This document shows, one piece after another, positions 7,508-15,990 of a DNA stretch of 29,544 nucleotides; within the stretch, counting starts at the first letter, position 1, and every line of letters begins with the position of its first letter. Made by a program: the position numbers and the translations under genes. This DNA comes from Bacillota bacterium (GTDB lineage Bacteria > Bacillota > Clostridia > Christensenellales > CAG-138), in contig JAEWQH010000031.1 in assembly GCA_023399275.1 (NCBI GenBank), positions 1 to 29,544 on the forward strand, read 5' to 3'. The notes beneath the pieces are model-generated. The model ran no database searches. It was not told the DNA's origin and saw nothing but the letters and a program-made list of their open reading frames with translations.

Positions 7508-8959
7508 ATGAAGCAGGCGGATATCGGGCTGATCGGGCTCGCCGTGATGGGCGAAAACCTGGTTATGAACATGGAGAGAAAAGGGTTTACCGTTGCGGTG
7601 TATAACCGCACGACGCAGAAGGTGGACGCGTTTTTAAATGGACGCGCGAAGGGTAGGCGCATCGTCGGCTGCCATACGCTGACCGAGCTGCGGGATGCAT
7701 TGAAGAAACCCCGCAAAGTGATGCTCATGGTCAAGGCGGGGCAGCCTGTGGACGACTATATTGAGCAGCTGCTGGCCGTGCTCGAGCCGGGGGACGTGAT
7801 CATAGACGGCGGCAATAGCCATTTTCCGGACACCGCGCGCAGAACGGCGTATGTGGAGAGCCGCGGCCTGCTCTACGTCGGCACGGGCATCTCCGGCGGC
7901 GAAGAGGGCGCGCTGAAGGGGCCGAGTATGATGCCCGGCGGTTCGGCCGCCGCGTGGCCGTTGGTCAAGCCCATCTTCCAGAGCATCTGTGCCAGGGTGG
8001 AGGATGGAACGCCCTGCTGCGACTGGGTCGGTGCGGGCGGCGCGGGGCATTTTGTCAAGATGGTGCACAACGGCATCGAATACGGCGATATGCAGCTTAT
8101 CTGTGAGGCGTATCAACTCCTGCGGGATGTGCTCGGCATGCGCGCGGAGCAGATGAGCGGCATATTTGCGGAGTGGAACCGCGGCGAGCTGGATAGTTAC
8201 CTCGTCGAGATCACGCGGGATATCCTCGCCTTTGCGGATGCGGATGGCGCGCCGCTGGTGGACCGCATCCTCGACACGGCGGGACAGAAGGGCACAGGGA
8301 AGTGGACGGCGGTCACCGCGCTGGACGAGGGCGTTGCGCTCTCGCTCATCGGCGAGGCGGTGTTCAGCCGCTGCCTGTCCGCGATGAAGGATGAGCGCGT
8401 GGCTGCGGCGCAGGTGTATCCGCGCGAGAAGCCGGCGTATGCAGGCGACAAAGCGGAGCTGGTCGAGGCGATCTGGCAGGCGCTGTATGCCAGCAAGATC
8501 GTCTCCTACGCGCAGGGCTATGCGCTCATGCGCGCCGCGGCGGAAACCTACGGCTGGGATCTCAACTACGGCGGCGTTGCACTCATGTGGCGCGGGGGCT
8601 GCATCATCCGCTCGGCCTTCCTTGGCAGGATCAAAGAGGCGTTTGACCGCGACAAAACGCTCTGCAACCTGCTGCTCGATCCGTACTTTGCCGGGGCGGT
8701 GAAGACCTGTGTGCCAGCATGGCGAAAAGCCGTTTCGGCGGCGGTTGCCTGCGGCGTACCCGTGCCGGCCATGAGCGCGGCATTGAGCTATTTCGACGGC
8801 TACACGTGTAAGCGACTGCCGGCGAACCTGCTGCAGGCGCAGCGCGACTATTTCGGCGCGCATACCTACGAGCGGATCGATCAACCCCGCGGCGTGTTTT
8901 TCCACACGAACTGGACGGGCGAGGGAGGAGACACCGCCGCCACGACCTACAGCGTATAG
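7508..8959 (+). CDS. gnd: 6-phosphogluconate dehydrogenase, decarboxylating
   Basis: The 483-residue protein is full length for the long (dimeric) 6PGDH class. The N-terminal Rossmann domain has GLAVMGENL and VYNRTTQKV, the latter with the NADP-favouring arginine. The substrate site includes GGNSHFPDT, ISGGEEGALKGPS, and KMVHNGIEYGDMQ with K184, H187, N188 and E191. The C-terminal all-helical domain ends in a tail with GVFFHTNW. It oxidises and decarboxylates 6-phosphogluconate to ribulose 5-phosphate in the pentose phosphate pathway. The start at 7508 is preceded by AGGGGGATAGAG; the frame opens earlier without similarity. No zwf gene is adjacent. Confidence 0.95.
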   Translation: MKQADIGLIGLAVMGENLVMNMERKGFTVAVYNRTTQKVDAFLNGRAKGRRIVGCHTLTELRDALKKPRKVMLMVKAGQPVDDYIEQLLAVLEPGDVIIDGGNSHFPDTARRTAYVESRGLLYVGTGISGGEEGALKGPSMMPGGSAAAWPLVKPIFQSICARVEDGTPCCDWVGAGGAGHFVKMVHNGIEYGDMQLICEAYQLLRDVLGMRAEQMSGIFAEWNRGELDSYLVEITRDILAFADADGAPLVDRILDTAGQKGTGKWTAVTALDEGVALSLIGEAVFSRCLSAMKDERVAAAQVYPREKPAYAGDKAELVEAIWQALYASKIVSYAQGYALMRAAAETYGWDLNYGGVALMWRGGCIIRSAFLGRIKEAFDRDKTLCNLLLDPYFAGAVKTCVPAWRKAVSAAVACGVPVPAMSAALSYFDGYTCKRLPANLLQAQRDYFGAHTYERIDQPRGVFFHTNWTGEGGDTAATTYSV

Positions 8960-9013
8960 CGAACGCATACCTCCGCGCCACAGTTGGGGCAACAAGAAAA
9001 AAGCACATCGTTT

Positions 9014-9055
9014 CGATCCGGCAGATCGGTGCATCGGCCCGGCCGGACCGGATCG
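9014..9055. repeat. Perfect 8-base inverted repeat around a GC-rich centre
   Basis: CGATCCGG (9014-9021) is the reverse complement of CCGGATCG (9048-9055). The 26 bases between them contain GGCCCGGCC, itself self-complementary. It could be an RNA fold in the gnd 3' region or a protein site; no T run follows. Confidence 0.45.
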
Positions 9056-9100
9056 CTTCAGGACAGGACTCGAATTGATCAAAGCGTTTTAAACAAACAA

Positions 9101-9137
9101 AGACAAAGGGTCCATCGATCGGATGGGCCCTTTGTCT
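9101..9137. terminator. Long hairpin downstream of gnd
   Basis: AGACAAAGGG (9101-9110) pairs with CCCTTTGTCT (9128-9137). The inner bases CCATC (9112-9116) pair with GATGG (9122-9126) around a short loop. This is the best candidate for the gnd terminator, although the stretch after it (GTGGTTAAAACC) is not a clean T run. Confidence 0.6.
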
Positions 9138-9328
9138 GTGGTTAAAACCGGCTCGCTGTCAATCAATTGGGTAAGCTAAAGTAGTCTGCACAGCGAGCTG
9201 CTTTTTCTCATTTCGACCGAGTGTTTTTCCGGAGGCCGTCACATCCGTAAATCTTTTTCTGCGATTACCAGAAGTTCCTTTGAAAAACGAGTAAATCGAA
9301 AAGTCCCTCAGGGTATTAAAATTGTTAA

Positions 9329-10060
9329 CTATAGACCGCACGCATCATAATATCGATTCACGGTTTGCATGATTCTTCCTTCTAACAGCCGGGTTGAAAG
9401 ATCCAGCGAAACGCAGTCTTCGTGTTGAAACGAAGCTTCCGGAAAGAACTGATGCACAAGCCCGATAGGAATACGTGTATCATTTACTTGCTGGGTTAGC
9501 TGCGAAATCATGGCATCTACCTCCGATTTCCCAATGTAATATCGTATTCTATCGGACATGCTGTATCGTCTTGCAAGCATTTTCTCTTCTTCGGAACCGA
9601 CATAATACTTTTGCCAATATACGGGGTTCTGCTTCATTTCATGCTCCAGCACAGCCTCGATAGGCGTTCTCATTGCTTCCGGTACCAACTTCGCTTCAAG
9701 GCCGGAAAGGGCAAAGATCGCCTCCCGCAATCCAAATGTCAATTCCGGCCCGACTTTTAGAATTGCAATTCCGTCACTTACCATTAGCCGCAGGCTTTCG
9801 GCGGATTGATAGTCCGTTGAGTGACCCTCGAAAACCAAATGCGGATAATCATGTAGAACGCTCATAAGATCGGAGGCTTCCTCCGGCTTGTATGGATAAA
9901 TGACGTTATCTCCGAATTCCACGCCTGGCTGAACGACAACGCCGATAACATGTTCCCATGCACGTTCCAACCCGTAATCTGAGAATTCCAAACGATAGAC
10001 CTCTATCGTTTCTCGGCAATCCTGGGCATATCGGCATATCAGCGGGTAATCATTCGCCAA
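9329..10060 (-). pseudogene. Truncated GatZ/KbaZ-like tagatose-bisphosphate aldolase subunit
   Basis: The frame encodes about 243 residues. From about residue 20 onward it matches the C-terminal half of GatZ/KbaZ: VVVQPGVEFGDN, VFEGHSTDYQSAE, AILKVGPELTFGLREAIFAL, YWQKYYVG, YSMSDRIRYY and RIPIGLVHQF. Intact GatZ is about 420 residues, so roughly the first 190 are missing. The only available start is a TTG (10060) without a clear ribosome-binding site, and the frame closes at a TGA at 10091-10093. GatZ stabilises the class II aldolase GatY in galactitol and tagatose breakdown; without its N-terminal half this is most likely non-functional. It abuts another gene remnant, which suggests a deletion fused two genes. 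Confidence 0.8.
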
Positions 10061-10609
10061 GTGTCGGCGTAGAGCTGCGCTCTTGCGGGATCATTCATCA
10101 AACTGTTATAATTCCAAGCTTCGTTCAAATTATAGCGTCCTGCTAGGCTTGACGAATCGGTAAACGTTCACTGCACGTGCATACCGTATTCAAAGGCCTA
10201 TGCAATCGCCTGATCCAGCATAGGCTGTTCTACATTGTTAACTTTGTCCCGATCGTCTGTTTGACATGGCCATGCTAACCGCATTGGGCTTACACAAATC
10301 TCAGCTGGATGGAATCCGGTATCATGAAATATCATATTTATATTGCAAAAGAGTTCAACCGCTTGCAGCGCCGATTTACACATGTCGTTCATATAACCAG
10401 ACCGCTGTAATTGCCGGTCTTGGCAATTGGGAGAGGGGGGAATAAACGACATCGCGTGTGGTAATCGGTATCGTATGCATCTGAGCAGGGATACCCCTTC
10501 GCGTTTTAATTACCACGAATGGTAAGCCGTTGAGATGCAAACAGTCGAAAAGGAGGCAACAGTAAGCTAAAACCGCTCGATTATTGACACTGCCGGATGA
10601 AGAAAACAA
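10039..10609 (-). pseudogene. Unrecognised decayed coding remnant
   Basis: One minus-strand frame can be followed from 10452 down to 10039, interrupted by TAG (10198-10200) and TGA (10168-10170). It ends at TGA (10039-10041) inside the GatZ remnant. The pieces are protein-like, for example ALQAVELFCNINMIFHDTG, EQPMLDQAIA and NLNEAWNYNSLMNDPARAQ. A second frame (10376-10609) with HLNGLPFVVIKTRRGIPAQ may be the upstream part, separated by a frameshift near 10440. The text hints at a TIM-barrel carbohydrate enzyme, but I do not recognise the family. The broken state is seen directly; the single-gene interpretation is inference. Confidence 0.5.
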
Positions 10610-10779
10610 CGAGAGAAGAACAGTTTTTTGCGGCTTTCTTGGAAAATCTTACTGTTGAATGAATGGTGCTTGTCTCAGAGCGGTAGGAGTATTGTCATGC
10701 AACACCGATAGAAACAGGCCCGCCTTTTATTAAATAGCGGGCACCATTTTCCATGCTGATAAATAATTTTAGAAAGGTA

Positions 10780-10808
10780 TTGCAATTCACCTAATCGAAT
10801 GATAACAT
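10780..10808 (+). promoter_or_regulatory. Promoter candidate for the sugar operon
   Basis: TTGCAA (10780-10785) and TAACAT (10803-10808) are spaced by 17 bases. Each matches four of six consensus positions. Transcription would begin near 10815, placing the dyad at 10828-10841 just downstream, a good position for a repressor roadblock. Confidence 0.4.
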
Positions 10809-10827
10809 AATAACGAAATAACGTACG

Positions 10828-10841
10828 AATGTACTAACATT
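10828..10841. promoter_or_regulatory. Operator-like dyad A (AATGT-N4-ACATT)
   Basis: AATGT (10828-10832) and ACATT (10837-10841) are perfect inverted arms around ACTA. Related sites lie at 18330-18343 and 20150-20163, the other two promoter regions of this cluster. It is proposed as a binding site for the GntR/UTRA protein encoded at 20207-20935. Confidence 0.5.
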
Positions 10842-10949
10842 AATCGTTTTGCATATTGAGTCATGTAAACGCATCAGATCAGCGATATCAAAAACACGGC
10901 ACACATCATCCTATATTTGATTTCCAGATAGCGAAAGTGAGGCTTTCAG

Positions 10950-12434
10950 ATGGAGAAAAAGTTCGTGCTCGGAATTGATCAAGGTTCCACGGGATCCAAG
11001 GTCATGGTGGTGGATGCGCAAGGCGAGGTAGTGCTCAGCGCGTACCGAAAGATCAAAAGCTATTATCCGCACGAGGGATGGCTGGAACATGATCCGGCTG
11101 AAATCTGGACCTCCGTAAAGGATGGTATTCTTGAGGTGGCCACCCAATTTGACTTATCAGGAATCTGCGCCGTCGGGATTACAAATCAACGTGAAACGAC
11201 AATCCTTTGGGAGCGCGCTACGGGAAAACCGGTCACGCCAGCAATTAGCTGGCAATGCACGAGAGGGGCAAGAATCGTTGAAGAATGGTCGGGGTTTTCG
11301 GATGAAATTCTGGAAAGGACCGGATTGATCAATAGCCCGTATTACGCAGCAAGTAAAGTGGCATGGATCTTTCGGGACCGGCATGAGCTATACACACGCG
11401 CGGAAAAAGGAGAGCTCTGCTTTGGGACGATCAATACCTGGATCCTTTGGAACCTTACCGCCGGGGCAGAACACAAGACGGATTCGGCCAACGCAGGTCG
11501 GACGATGTTCTTTGATGTGCGCGAGAATAGATGGGATGAAAACTTGCTACGCCGCATGGAAATTCCCAATGCCATGTTGCCGGAAGTTTGCAGCTGCGAT
11601 GCAGTGTTTGGAATGGCTTGCGAACCGAGCGCGGCTTTCCGGCAGCCAATTCCGATATTGGCCTCGATCGGCGATCAGATGAGCGCATTGTTTGGGCAGT
11701 CTTGCTTCGCACGTGGTGAAGCAAAGTGTACGATCGGTACTTGTTTGAACTTGGTTACATTTACAGGGCAGTATGAATGCCCGCAAGCAGGCATCCTACC
11801 GGCGATTGCCAATAATCGATCAGGAGAGATCACCTATGAATTAGAGGGCGGAGTGTATGTTGCCGGTTCCGTCAACGAGTGGCTGATCGAACAACTCGGC
11901 GTGGCATCCTCTCCGAAAGAGATCGATATGCTGGCGCAGCAGGTGCGTGAGACGGACGGCGTGTATTTTGTTCCCGCGTTTCAGGGGCTGGCCGCGCCAT
12001 ATTGGAACGCAAACGCGCGCGCCCTCATCATCGGGATGTCGCGGTTTCATGACAAACGGCATATTTGCCGCGCGGCACTGGAGTCTATCGCCCTACAGAC
12101 GAACGACGTGGTGGAGACGCTCAAGGATCGATTCGGTATCGAAATCCACGTTTTGCGCGTAGATGGCGGTGTGGCAAAAAGTGATTTTGTGTTACAGCTG
12201 TTCGCAGACATATTAAACTGCAGAATTGAACGGCCGCAGAATACGGACCGCACGCCGATGGGAGCAGTTTATACGGCTGGGTTGAAAGCCGGACTGTGGC
12301 GAGATCTCGATGAAGTACGTTCGCTTTGGAAGTTGGATCGTTCGTTTGAACCGCAGCTTTCAAAAGAGAAGCGGGAAGCGCTCATCGCCGGCTGGAAGCA
12401 AGCAGTTTCCAGATCACTGGATTGGGCAAAGTGA
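10950..12434 (+). CDS. FGGY-family carbohydrate kinase, glycerol kinase-like
   Basis: The 494-residue protein follows GlpK closely along its whole length: GIDQGSTGSK, GWLEHDPAEIW, GITNQRETT, GTINTWILWNLT, GVYFVPAFQGLAAPYW and LRVDGGVAKSDFVLQ. Of the glycerol-contacting residues of E. coli GlpK, R83, E84, W103, Y135 and D245 correspond to R81, E82, W101, Y131 and D242. The pocket loop GTGCF reads GTCLN, so F270 becomes N267. I infer an ATP-dependent kinase for a polyol or ketose related to, but probably not, glycerol. It is first in an operon with a sugar ABC transporter. No glycerol facilitator or glycerol-3-phosphate dehydrogenase adjoins it. The ATG has only a weak upstream site (AAAGTGAGG). 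Confidence 0.85.
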   Translation: MEKKFVLGIDQGSTGSKVMVVDAQGEVVLSAYRKIKSYYPHEGWLEHDPAEIWTSVKDGILEVATQFDLSGICAVGITNQRETTILWERATGKPVTPAISWQCTRGARIVEEWSGFSDEILERTGLINSPYYAASKVAWIFRDRHELYTRAEKGELCFGTINTWILWNLTAGAEHKTDSANAGRTMFFDVRENRWDENLLRRMEIPNAMLPEVCSCDAVFGMACEPSAAFRQPIPILASIGDQMSALFGQSCFARGEAKCTIGTCLNLVTFTGQYECPQAGILPAIANNRSGEITYELEGGVYVAGSVNEWLIEQLGVASSPKEIDMLAQQVRETDGVYFVPAFQGLAAPYWNANARALIIGMSRFHDKRHICRAALESIALQTNDVVETLKDRFGIEIHVLRVDGGVAKSDFVLQLFADILNCRIERPQNTDRTPMGAVYTAGLKAGLWRDLDEVRSLWKLDRSFEPQLSKEKREALIAGWKQAVSRSLDWAK

Positions 12435-12447
12435 GAGGTAGAAGTCA

Positions 12448-13968
12448 ATGAATATGGAAAGAACCTGTCTCGATTTTCAAAGCATCTGCATGGAGTTTCC
12501 CGGTGTTCGCGCGCTCAATGGCGTGACTTTTTCCATTCACCCGGGAGAAGTGCACGCGTTGATGGGCGCAAATGGCGCGGGCAAGTCCACGCTGATCAAA
12601 ATACTGGCGCGCGTCTATCAGCAGACGGGCGGAGACATACTGCTAAATGGGGAGAGCTTGAGCAAGGCGACCGCCAATAGCATCCGCAGTTACGGGATTG
12701 ATTTTATATTTCAGGAGCTGGAGCTTGTGCCTGGCTTTACGGTGGCGCAGAATATCATGATCGGTATTGAGCCACGCAAGAGAAGCGGTTTGATCGATTG
12801 GAAAAAAATGACCGCACAAGCGCAGCAGGCGCTGGATGAGTTTATGCCGGGAGCTGTGAGCGCGAGCGCGCTGATAGACGATCTTTCGGTCGCGAAACAG
12901 CAGATTGTCTGTATCATTCGCGCACTGTATCGCAACCCGAAGATCCTGGTTTTGGATGAGCCGACAAGCCGCTTGAGCGCATCTGAAACCGACGCGCTGT
13001 TTGCCGCGATCTGCAGAATGAAGCAAATGCGCGAGATCACGATCATCTATATCTCGCATCGTCTGGAGGAATTATTTCGCATTTGCGACCGAGTAACGAT
13101 TCTGCGGGATGGCGAATATACAGGAACATGGTCTCTGCAGGCGATTACGCGAGAACAGATCGTCTACAAGATGGTGGGACAACTTCAGGAAACGACGGCG
13201 CACAGACCGTATCGCGTTGAGTTGGATGCGCTTGCACCGGTGCTGCAGGTGCAGCAGCTACGCGTGCCGGGGGTGATTGAGGATGTTTCCTTTGAGGTCA
13301 GGGCAGGAGAGATTATGGCGTTGACCGGTGCGGTTGGCGCGCGCAAAACTGAGTTGCTGGAAGCGTTGATGGGGATTCGAGAATCGTCCGGGCACGTCCT
13401 GATTCGCGGCAAAGTCGTCAAGATGAGCGGCCCGCGTTCCGCCAAGAGACACGGGGTATGCCTGATTCCGGAGGATCGCCGAAAAAACGGCATAATCAGT
13501 GATTTTTCTGTTAGAGAGAATACGACGATTGCATTCTTGAAGCAATACACGAATGCGGCTTCATTGATTCGCAGTAAAAAAGAAGTGGCCGAAGTAAAGC
13601 GGTTTTGTGACAAGTTGCACGTTAAGACGCCGGATATCGAAGCGCAGATCAAAACGCTGTCCGGCGGCAACATCCAAAAGATCGTGGTCGCGAAATGGCT
13701 GGTGGGTGATTCGGAAATCTATTTCTTCGACGAACCGACCGTAGGCATCGATGTCAAAGGGAAGAACGAGATCTACACGCTCATTCGCGAACTGGCCGGC
13801 GAAGGGAAAGCAATCGTTGTAACGTCTTCCGATGTGGAGGAAGCGATTTCTATCAGTGATCGTATGGTTGTGTTATTCAACGGCCGCATTGTGGGACGCA
13901 AGCTTTCCTGCGAGGCAAGCCGAGAAGAGGTCGTTTATTTGACGATGGGAGGCAAAGAAAATGCATAA
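12448..13968 (+). CDS. Sugar ABC transporter ATP-binding protein (RbsA/MglA/LsrA type, two NBDs)
   Basis: The 506-residue protein has two fused nucleotide-binding domains. The first (about residues 1-240) has the P-loop GANGAGKST, signature LSVAKQQ and Walker B VLDEPTS. The second (about 255-500) has signature LSGGNIQ and Walker B FFDEPTVGID. The second P-loop is GAVGARKTE; RbsA relatives usually read GAGRTE, so this domain is degenerate in its own way. It energises import of a monosaccharide-like substrate through the two permeases that follow. The start lies 13 bases after the kinase stop with GAGAGGTAG before it. The gene overlaps the first permease by 8 bases. Confidence 0.93.
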   Translation: MNMERTCLDFQSICMEFPGVRALNGVTFSIHPGEVHALMGANGAGKSTLIKILARVYQQTGGDILLNGESLSKATANSIRSYGIDFIFQELELVPGFTVAQNIMIGIEPRKRSGLIDWKKMTAQAQQALDEFMPGAVSASALIDDLSVAKQQIVCIIRALYRNPKILVLDEPTSRLSASETDALFAAICRMKQMREITIIYISHRLEELFRICDRVTILRDGEYTGTWSLQAITREQIVYKMVGQLQETTAHRPYRVELDALAPVLQVQQLRVPGVIEDVSFEVRAGEIMALTGAVGARKTELLEALMGIRESSGHVLIRGKVVKMSGPRSAKRHGVCLIPEDRRKNGIISDFSVRENTTIAFLKQYTNAASLIRSKKEVAEVKRFCDKLHVKTPDIEAQIKTLSGGNIQKIVVAKWLVGDSEIYFFDEPTVGIDVKGKNEIYTLIRELAGEGKAIVVTSSDVEEAISISDRMVVLFNGRIVGRKLSCEASREEVVYLTMGGKENA

Positions 13969-14935
13969 AGCGGAAACAAATGGCAGATCGCTTGGCCGAT
14001 TTTTTGATGTTTGGGGTTCGATCATTACATTCGGCACAATGATAATGGTGTTTTCCATTCTGTCCGGGAGCTTTCGTACCGGAACGAATGTCATCAATAT
14101 ACTAACACAGAGCGCGCCGATGATGATCATGGCGTTGGGTATGACCTTTGTCAACATGGCGGGCGAGAGTGATTTGTCCATGGGCGGAGTTGTCGGGCTT
14201 TGCGCCTCGCTCTTCTGCGGGATGATCGCGCAGGGCAGTTCGCCGGTGGTCGCCGCTACGGTCAGCATTGGCGCGGGATTGTTATTTGGGCTGATGAGTG
14301 GCGCTTTGGTTGCTTATGCCGGGCTGTCGTCGTTCATTACGACAATATCCATCATGTTTTTATCGCAGGGCTGCGAATATGCCTACACCAACGGGCAGAG
14401 CATGTGGGTACGCGATAATCCTGTGGTACGGATTGTAACAGCGACAGTCGGCCCGATTCCGATCATGGTGATCCTTTCGCTGCTGCTGTTTCTGCTGGTG
14501 TACTTGATTCTGCATCAAACGAAGCTTGGCTTACACATACAGTCGGTTGGGCTTTCGCAGGATGCGGCGAAGTTTGCCGGGATTCCCGTGAAGGTGATCA
14601 AACTCTGGATGTTTGGGATCGGGGGCGTATTCTACGCGCTGGGCGGCATTCTTAATGCTCTGCGATCCAGCGGCTCGATCGTTTACTCCGGCCAAAGGTT
14701 GCTTTTGCCGGTGATGGCAGTGACATTTATCGCAAAAACGATTCTTGGCACAAAGCGACCAAATGTTCCGGGGATTCTGATCGGTGCGCTGGTGCTTACA
14801 TCGATCCAGACGGCCTTTACACTGTTGAGTTTGGAATTTTATTATACGTTGGTCGCACAAGGTGTCGTGCTGCTCTTCGCTGCGATTCTGTCGGTGGGAA
14901 ATCGCGGCATCATTCTTCAGGAAGACCTGAGATAA
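13961..14935 (+). CDS. Sugar ABC transporter permease (RbsC/LsrC/LsrD family), first
   Basis: The 324-residue protein is strongly hydrophobic, with about eight to ten predicted membrane segments. It shows the family core GMTFVNMAGESDLSMGG, the counterpart of the GMTFVIITGGIDLSVGS-like block in RbsC. A long charged N-terminus (about 20 residues) precedes the first segment. Its ATG lies inside the end of the ATPase gene, which implies coupled translation. With the next gene it provides two non-identical permease subunits, as in LsrC/LsrD or YtfT/YjfF, rather than the RbsC homodimer. Confidence 0.9.
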   Translation: MHKAETNGRSLGRFFDVWGSIITFGTMIMVFSILSGSFRTGTNVINILTQSAPMMIMALGMTFVNMAGESDLSMGGVVGLCASLFCGMIAQGSSPVVAATVSIGAGLLFGLMSGALVAYAGLSSFITTISIMFLSQGCEYAYTNGQSMWVRDNPVVRIVTATVGPIPIMVILSLLLFLLVYLILHQTKLGLHIQSVGLSQDAAKFAGIPVKVIKLWMFGIGGVFYALGGILNALRSSGSIVYSGQRLLLPVMAVTFIAKTILGTKRPNVPGILIGALVLTSIQTAFTLLSLEFYYTLVAQGVVLLFAAILSVGNRGIILQEDLR

Positions 14936-14948
14936 GCGAGGCAACAAT

Positions 14949-15917
14949 ATGAAAGAGTCAACAATCCCAAGCCCTGTGCGGAAAGCTCTGAAGCGCTACG
15001 GCACGCTGCTGATTTATCTATGTATGGTGCTGACGTTTACGATGATCCGGCCGCAGTATTTTACGCTGGACAACTTCAAATCGATTCTCATTCAAGCCTC
15101 CATGCTTGGCGTCATCGCGAGCGGTATGACGCTTGTCATGATGACAGGAGGAGCCGATCTTTCTGTGGCGGCGGTTGCCAGTGTATCCGTGTTAGCGGGG
15201 CTTTGGCCGGTGGTGTTTGGAGATACTCCGTTGTGGGCAGGAATTCTGTTTGCGTTTGCAATTGCTCTTTTGATTGGCTCGATCAACGGCATATGCGTTT
15301 CCATGCTGGGAGTAGCGCCATTTGTGGCAACGCTGGGAACCATGTTTCTTGCGCAAGGAATGCAGTATGTATTCAGCGAGGGAGGGCTTTCTATATCATA
15401 TGGATTTCCCGCTGCGTTCAAGTTCATTGGAAACGGGAACGTCTTGGGCATACCGATGCCGATCCTCATATTTTTAGTTGTTTTTCTGCTGCTGCACTTT
15501 GCTACAGAGCGCGCGCCTTTTGGAAGATATCTCAAAGCGACCGGACTGAACCAGTTTGCCAGCGCGCTGTCGGGAATTCGGATTCGGTATTATACATTTA
15601 TCTCCTATGTGCTTTGCAGTCTGCTTGCCGCATTGCTGGGGTTGATGCTCTGCTCTTTTCAAACATTTGCGGCCCCCGATCTTGGCGCTTCTTTTCTGAT
15701 GGACTCGCTGCTCGTGGTGCTGATGGGCAAGTCGTTGATCAACAACAAAATCGCGATCTATGGAACGGCGTTCGGAGCCATCTTCCTGCGTTCGTTTGAG
15801 ACCGGCCTGGCGATGGTCGGGACCCCGGTAACAGTGTTGAATATCTGCAAAGGGGCATTGCTGGTTTGCGTACTGCTGCTGACGTTGTTCAAGATGAAGC
15901 GCATGGAGAACAAGTGA
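14949..15917 (+). CDS. Sugar ABC transporter permease (RbsC/LsrC/LsrD family), second
   Basis: The 322-residue membrane protein has the family block GMTLVMMTGGADLSVAAVAS near residues 59-78 and GVAPFVATLGTMFLAQGMQY near 120, both typical of this permease superfamily. It is clearly related to, but distinct from, the preceding permease, consistent with a heterodimeric channel. The gap to that gene is 13 bases with GAGGCAAC before the ATG. The protein ends in a basic tail, KMKRMENK. Substrate specificity cannot be read from the sequence. Confidence 0.9.
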   Translation: MKESTIPSPVRKALKRYGTLLIYLCMVLTFTMIRPQYFTLDNFKSILIQASMLGVIASGMTLVMMTGGADLSVAAVASVSVLAGLWPVVFGDTPLWAGILFAFAIALLIGSINGICVSMLGVAPFVATLGTMFLAQGMQYVFSEGGLSISYGFPAAFKFIGNGNVLGIPMPILIFLVVFLLLHFATERAPFGRYLKATGLNQFASALSGIRIRYYTFISYVLCSLLAALLGLMLCSFQTFAAPDLGASFLMDSLLVVLMGKSLINNKIAIYGTAFGAIFLRSFETGLAMVGTPVTVLNICKGALLVCVLLLTLFKMKRMENK

Positions 15918-15990
15918 TTCGCAGGAAAAGAGCAGCATGGTAAGGATTGCGATAAAGGGACGCTGCTTGGTGTCCGGAAAGGAGAGCCGT

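Larger units (their letters stand above)
8960..9328. other. Non-coding stretch after gnd holding two inverted repeats
   Basis: No convincing gene is visible in these 369 bases. The small minus-strand frame at 9159-9341 has no family features and low-complexity composition. Base composition changes here from GC-rich to more balanced. Two inverted repeats are listed separately. Confidence 0.6.
10610..10949 (+). promoter_or_regulatory. Non-coding control region upstream of the kinase/transporter operon
   Basis: These 340 bases contain no gene. They are AT-rich, include a promoter candidate and the operator-like dyad given separately, and carry a leader of about 135 bases before the GlpK-like gene. 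A short inverted pair, GCCCGC near 10720 and GCGGGC near 10737, may be a remnant terminator. Confidence 0.55.

Noticed and set aside
9159..9341. Small minus-strand open frame of 60 codons
   Set aside because: No recognisable motif, no clear ribosome-binding site, overlaps the GatZ remnant end and lies in a region of changing composition; most likely chance.
15937..15990. Upstream in-frame start adding 18 residues to the LsrK-like kinase
   Set aside because: No ribosome-binding site precedes 15937, whereas GGAAAGGAG directly precedes the ATG at 15991, where family similarity begins.
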